This document shows positions 4,750 through 7,231 of a DNA stretch of 7,231 bases, in pieces. The position numbers and the translations under genes are program-made. Location: positions 1 through 7,231 of the forward strand of contig CAYRXE010000045.1 in assembly GCA_964428205.1 (NCBI GenBank). Reading direction: 5' to 3'. Positions within the stretch are counted from its first letter, which is position 1; each line of letters opens with the position of its first letter. Source of the stretch: CAYRXE01 sp964428205 (GTDB lineage Bacteria; Patescibacteriota; Gracilibacteria; Peribacterales; Peribacteraceae). The notes beneath the pieces are model-generated. The model saw only the letters and a program-made list of their open reading frames with translations. It was not told the origin of the DNA and searched no databases.

Positions 4750-6069
4750 ATGCAGGAGATCACGTTTCGCTCCCCGTCGTTTTTACAAGACCTGGCCAAC
4801 CAGAGCGAAAAACGCGTGCATATTGTCCTGATTGCCACCAAGCCAGACATCATCAAGCAAGTGCCTCTCTATAAAGAGCTCAAGAAGCGTGGCCACGTGG
4901 CGGTACTCGCTCATACAGGTCAGCACTACGACGAGAACCTCAGTGGCGGAATGCTCAAAGAGTTTGGTGTGGAACCCGACTTCAACTTGAACGTCCGTGG
5001 CTCGATGCACGAAGTGGTGAGCCAGATCATTGGACGCCTTGGTTGGGTGATTGATGAGATGAAGAAGCAGGGGAAGATTGTGATTCCGTACGTTCATGGC
5101 GATACCACCACGGCTATGGCCGCGAGCAACGCTGGCTTTTGCAATGGCTTCGCATCGGTGCACGTAGAGGCCGGTATCCGCACGCTCACGCCAAATTTTG
5201 ATGCTTATCCCTTAGATGCATCCGTCGATGTTGCTGCGTGGAGAAAGTTTTTGATGGATCGTAAGAACTGGAAGCGCGGTTCGTTGGAACCCTACCCAGA
5301 GCAGTTCAACACACGCGCAAGCGAGGCAGCCACAGGCATCCACTTGGCTCCTGTCGAACTTGATCGCGAGTTCCTCATCAGCGAGGGCTACCCCGAAGAT
5401 CGCATCTTTGTTGTTGGTAACTCTGTGGTCGATGCCACCGAAGAAGCCATGAGCCGCATGGGCGAATCCAAAGTCTTCGAGCGTCACCCCATGCTCAAAG
5501 ACGGCAACTTCGTACGCTTCTGCATCCACCGTCGCGAGAACTGCATGTCCGAGAAGCGTTTTATGTCGATCTACGGAGCCATGAAGAAGTTGATTGAAGA
5601 GGGAAAGAACGTGCTACTCATCTCCATGATCCAAACCGAGAAAGCCTTCGAGCTCTATAACCTCAAGGGCGAGGTAGAGCAGATGGCCAAGGATCATCCG
5701 AACTTCATCTACTCACCGGTGTGGGCGGAGTACGTCGATGTGATTGCGGCTATGAGCAAGGCATCTGTCTGTGCGACAGATAGTGGTTCCATGCAGGAAG
5801 AAATGAACGCCATGGGTGTGCCGTGTGTCACGCTCCGCTTCGGGTCCGATCGTAGCGAGTCTGCCATCAACGGTGGCAACATCATTGCTCCTCCGGTGGA
5901 TTCCGAAGTGATCAAAAAGATGATTGAGTTTGCCTGGGATAATGCGGATATGCGCAAGGCGCCCAAGCTCTATGGCAAGAACGTAAGTGAACAGTGCATC
6001 AAGGCAGTAGAAAAAGTTCTTTCCTCAGGCGAGGCGTTTAGGTCTGAAGGGGAGAGATTGGGGTTTTAG
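4750..6069 (+). CDS. wecB: UDP-N-acetylglucosamine 2-epimerase (non-hydrolysing, WecB type)
   Basis: The enzyme interconverts UDP-GlcNAc and UDP-ManNAc, supplying ManNAc for surface polysaccharides. Family blocks in the 439 residues: an N-terminal Rossmann strand HIVLIATKPDIIKQVPL (24-40), TGQHYDENL (57-64), HGDTTT with D118, HVEAGIRT with E140, PEQFNTR with E184, GNSVVDAT, HRREN with H260, and TDSGSMQEE (343-351; usually TDSGGxQEE). D118, E140, E184 and H260 match the E. coli residues D95, E117, E131 and H213. It is longer than the usual length of about 375 residues because of some 22 extra N-terminal residues and an insertion of about 30-35 residues at 147-181, between the HVEAGIRT and PEQFN motifs. 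The start at 4750 is the only one consistent with the -10 box; the Rossmann strand begins 22 residues later. A ligase-like gene follows after 35 bases. Confidence 0.93.
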   Translation: MQEITFRSPSFLQDLANQSEKRVHIVLIATKPDIIKQVPLYKELKKRGHVAVLAHTGQHYDENLSGGMLKEFGVEPDFNLNVRGSMHEVVSQIIGRLGWVIDEMKKQGKIVIPYVHGDTTTAMAASNAGFCNGFASVHVEAGIRTLTPNFDAYPLDASVDVAAWRKFLMDRKNWKRGSLEPYPEQFNTRASEAATGIHLAPVELDREFLISEGYPEDRIFVVGNSVVDATEEAMSRMGESKVFERHPMLKDGNFVRFCIHRRENCMSEKRFMSIYGAMKKLIEEGKNVLLISMIQTEKAFELYNLKGEVEQMAKDHPNFIYSPVWAEYVDVIAAMSKASVCATDSGSMQEEMNAMGVPCVTLRFGSDRSESAINGGNIIAPPVDSEVIKKMIEFAWDNADMRKAPKLYGKNVSEQCIKAVEKVLSSGEAFRSEGERLGF

Positions 6070-6070
6070 T

Positions 6071-6140
6071 GCTGAGAGCTGAGTGATGAGTGTAGAATGC
6101 AAGCATGTTCAGCACTCAGCCTTCAGCACTCAGCTCTCGA
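6071..6140. repeat. Heptamer-based inverted repeat across the start of the ligase gene
   Basis: The left arm is built of 7-base units GCTGAGA, GCTGAGT, GATGAGT (6071-6091). The right arm has two perfect 13-base copies of TTCAGCACTCAGC, 14 bases apart (6108-6120 and 6122-6134). GAGAGCTGAGTG (6074-6085) is fully complementary to 6127-6138, and pairing extends to 15 of 16. The loop holds the -10-like TAGAAT and the ATG of the next gene, and the right arm encodes its first 12 or so codons. No T-run follows, so a simple terminator is unlikely. Confidence 0.85.
6093..6098 (+). promoter_or_regulatory. -10-like box TAGAAT before the ligase-like gene
   Basis: TAGAAT (5 of 6 to TATAAT) ends 6 bases before the ATG at 6105, inside the loop of the inverted repeat. 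No -35 is evident and no Shine-Dalgarno precedes the ATG. Confidence 0.45.
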
Positions 6141-7231
6141 GTAAAAAGTTTCCGTGAGCTGCTAACGCTCATTCTTCTTGTATTCCTTCCGTTGCACGCA
6201 TTGCTCGTGACGGTTGGGACCAAGGTCATCTTAGGTCCGGGGTTTGCGCCACTGCCCATGTTGGCTTTTTGGAAGGAGGGGATTCTGGGATTGATCCTGG
6301 TCATCGCGTTTTGCGAGATCATCCATGCACTCATGAAGCGTCGTCTGTCACTCAAGCTCGATGTCTTAGATCTCTGCATCTTGGGACTCATTGCGCTTTC
6401 GATCGCCGTGACGGCGTACCACTGGCCGGTATCCATTGGGCGCTTGGCTCTTGGCATCAAATACGACTTTGTGCCGCTCGTTGCATTCTTGGTCCTCCGT
6501 CGCGTGAGCTGGTCCGATTGGTTTGGGCTCGCGATCCAGTTGTACATCATTGTTCTCGGTGCGCTCATTGCGCTCTATGGACTTGCAACACTCATTCTCC
6601 CAGATGGATTCTTCCGTGCGCTTGGTTATAGCGACGCGCACTCTCTCTACATCGTGAATAAGCCTCTCGCTGCATTCCAGCAGATTGCAGAGTCCGGCGT
6701 ACGTCGCATCCAGTCAACCTTCAGCGGTCCGAATCAGCTTGGTCTGTGGCTGCTCCTGCCATGGAGTTTTGGCGTCGTGTGGTTTGCCGATGCATTCATG
6801 AATGCACGTAAATGGCACTGGAAGAACCTGATGTTCTGGAAAAAGAATGATGAGTACACGCTCGGGATGGAACGCGCTCTCGCATTCCTCGTCATCATCG
6901 GAGCCGCACTCTTCTTCTCCTTCTCGCGCAGTGCATGGATCGGTGCCTTTGTGATCCTCGTCGCGGTCGTTGCCATGAGCATCCCGAAGAAGATGCTCTG
7001 GAAGGTTTCGGCCATCTCGGGGGCATCCCTCATTGTCCTTGGCATTGTCGTTACCCTCGCATTTCCCAAAGTATTCTTCCGTCTCAGCTCTTCGCGTGGG
7101 CACATCGAACATCCCATCGAAGCGTGGCACCGCATGTGGGACTCGCCACTAGGCGAAGGTCTTGGTGTGGTGGGACCAGCAAGCGCACGTGGTAGTGATA
7201 CCTGCGTGATGCTTCGTCCGCAGGATGATCC
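6105..7231 (+). CDS. O-antigen ligase/polymerase-like membrane protein (Wzy_C family), 3' end cut by window edge
   Basis: The frame opens at ATG 6105, right after an in-frame TAG at 6093, and stays open to the window edge, giving 375 residues. Hydrophobic segments lie at about 19-38, 56-75, 88-104, 120-131, 140-165, 212-230, 258-273, 278-292 and 303-320. Three family landmarks are present: RRIQSTFSGPNQLGLWLLLPW at 200-220 (the G-T-F-x-x-PN-x-x-G block), FSRSAWIG at 273-280, and SRGHIEHPIEAWHRMWDSP with GEGLG at 330-354, the large-loop motif of Wzy/WaaL proteins. Such proteins polymerise or ligate lipid-linked glycans at the outer face of the cytoplasmic membrane. Which of the two activities applies cannot be told here. 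The first 12 or so residues (MFSTQPSALSSR) are encoded by a DNA repeat. Its place 35 bases after wecB fits surface polysaccharide synthesis. Confidence 0.88.
   Translation, partial: MFSTQPSALSSRVKSFRELLTLILLVFLPLHALLVTVGTKVILGPGFAPLPMLAFWKEGILGLILVIAFCEIIHALMKRRLSLKLDVLDLCILGLIALSIAVTAYHWPVSIGRLALGIKYDFVPLVAFLVLRRVSWSDWFGLAIQLYIIVLGALIALYGLATLILPDGFFRALGYSDAHSLYIVNKPLAAFQQIAESGVRRIQSTFSGPNQLGLWLLLPWSFGVVWFADAFMNARKWHWKNLMFWKKNDEYTLGMERALAFLVIIGAALFFSFSRSAWIGAFVILVAVVAMSIPKKMLWKVSAISGASLIVLGIVVTLAFPKVFFRLSSSRGHIEHPIEAWHRMWDSPLGEGLGVVGPASARGSDTCVMLRPQDD

Noticed and set aside
4121..4750. Pairs of TTGGCC in two intergenic regions (4124 and 4148; 4721 and 4742), possible regulator half-sites
   Set aside because: The spacings differ (24 and 21 bases), similar hexamers occur inside genes, and GGCC-type motifs are expected by chance at this base composition.
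6071..6140. Intrinsic terminator for wecB formed by the inverted repeat
   Set aside because: No T-run follows the right arm (GAGTAAAAAG), and the loop contains a start codon and a -10-like box.
6714..7135. Two long minus-strand open frames near the right edge, rich in charged residues
   Set aside because: They are shadows of the ligase-like gene, which has membrane segments and family motifs throughout this stretch.

Overview
This 7.2 kb window is compact bacterial DNA of roughly even base composition. It holds nine protein genes or gene ends on both strands, one small gene of 36 codons, and a run of exactly 100 N (3011-3110) that marks a scaffold gap. No rRNA, tRNA, CRISPR array or insertion sequence is visible. 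Tight packing, a minimal gene complement, the scaffold gap and several proteins of shortened or unusual form suggest a metagenome-assembled genome, possibly of the Patescibacteria/CPR type. That placement is an inference; no phylogenetic marker here settles it. All eight visible stop codons are TAA or TAG, and the genes read through in the standard code.

Layout. From the left edge come the beta subunit of a 2-oxoacid:ferredoxin oxidoreductase (5' end cut), trmD, and a DUF167/YggU protein, all on +. A lipoprotein with a DsbA-like thioredoxin fold converges on them from the minus strand, and its stop overlaps the DUF167 stop. Divergent from the lipoprotein is a WecG/TagA-type glycosyltransferase that runs into the gap. 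On the far side of the gap is the start of a minus-strand membrane protein. Then come gpmA (+), a 36-residue very basic protein with its own Shine-Dalgarno sequence and intrinsic terminator (+), an unrecognised 88-residue protein (-), a WecB-type UDP-GlcNAc 2-epimerase (+), and an O-antigen ligase/polymerase-like membrane protein cut by the right edge (+).

Functionally the window mixes core metabolism and tRNA modification (ferredoxin-linked 2-oxoacid oxidation, glycolysis, m1G37 methylation) with cell-surface polysaccharide work. WecB makes UDP-ManNAc, a WecG/TagA enzyme would transfer it to a lipid-linked sugar, and a Wzy/WaaL-like protein would polymerise or ligate glycans.

The most striking structure is regulatory. 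Eight genes carry a -10-like TAnnnT hexamer only 6-9 bases before the start codon and lack a convincing Shine-Dalgarno sequence. This is the geometry expected of leaderless mRNAs. The exception is the 36-residue gene, which has a strong AGGAGA Shine-Dalgarno and a leader of about 60 bases. Three clusters of short iterated repeats also sit inside trmD, in front of gpmA and across the start of the ligase gene.
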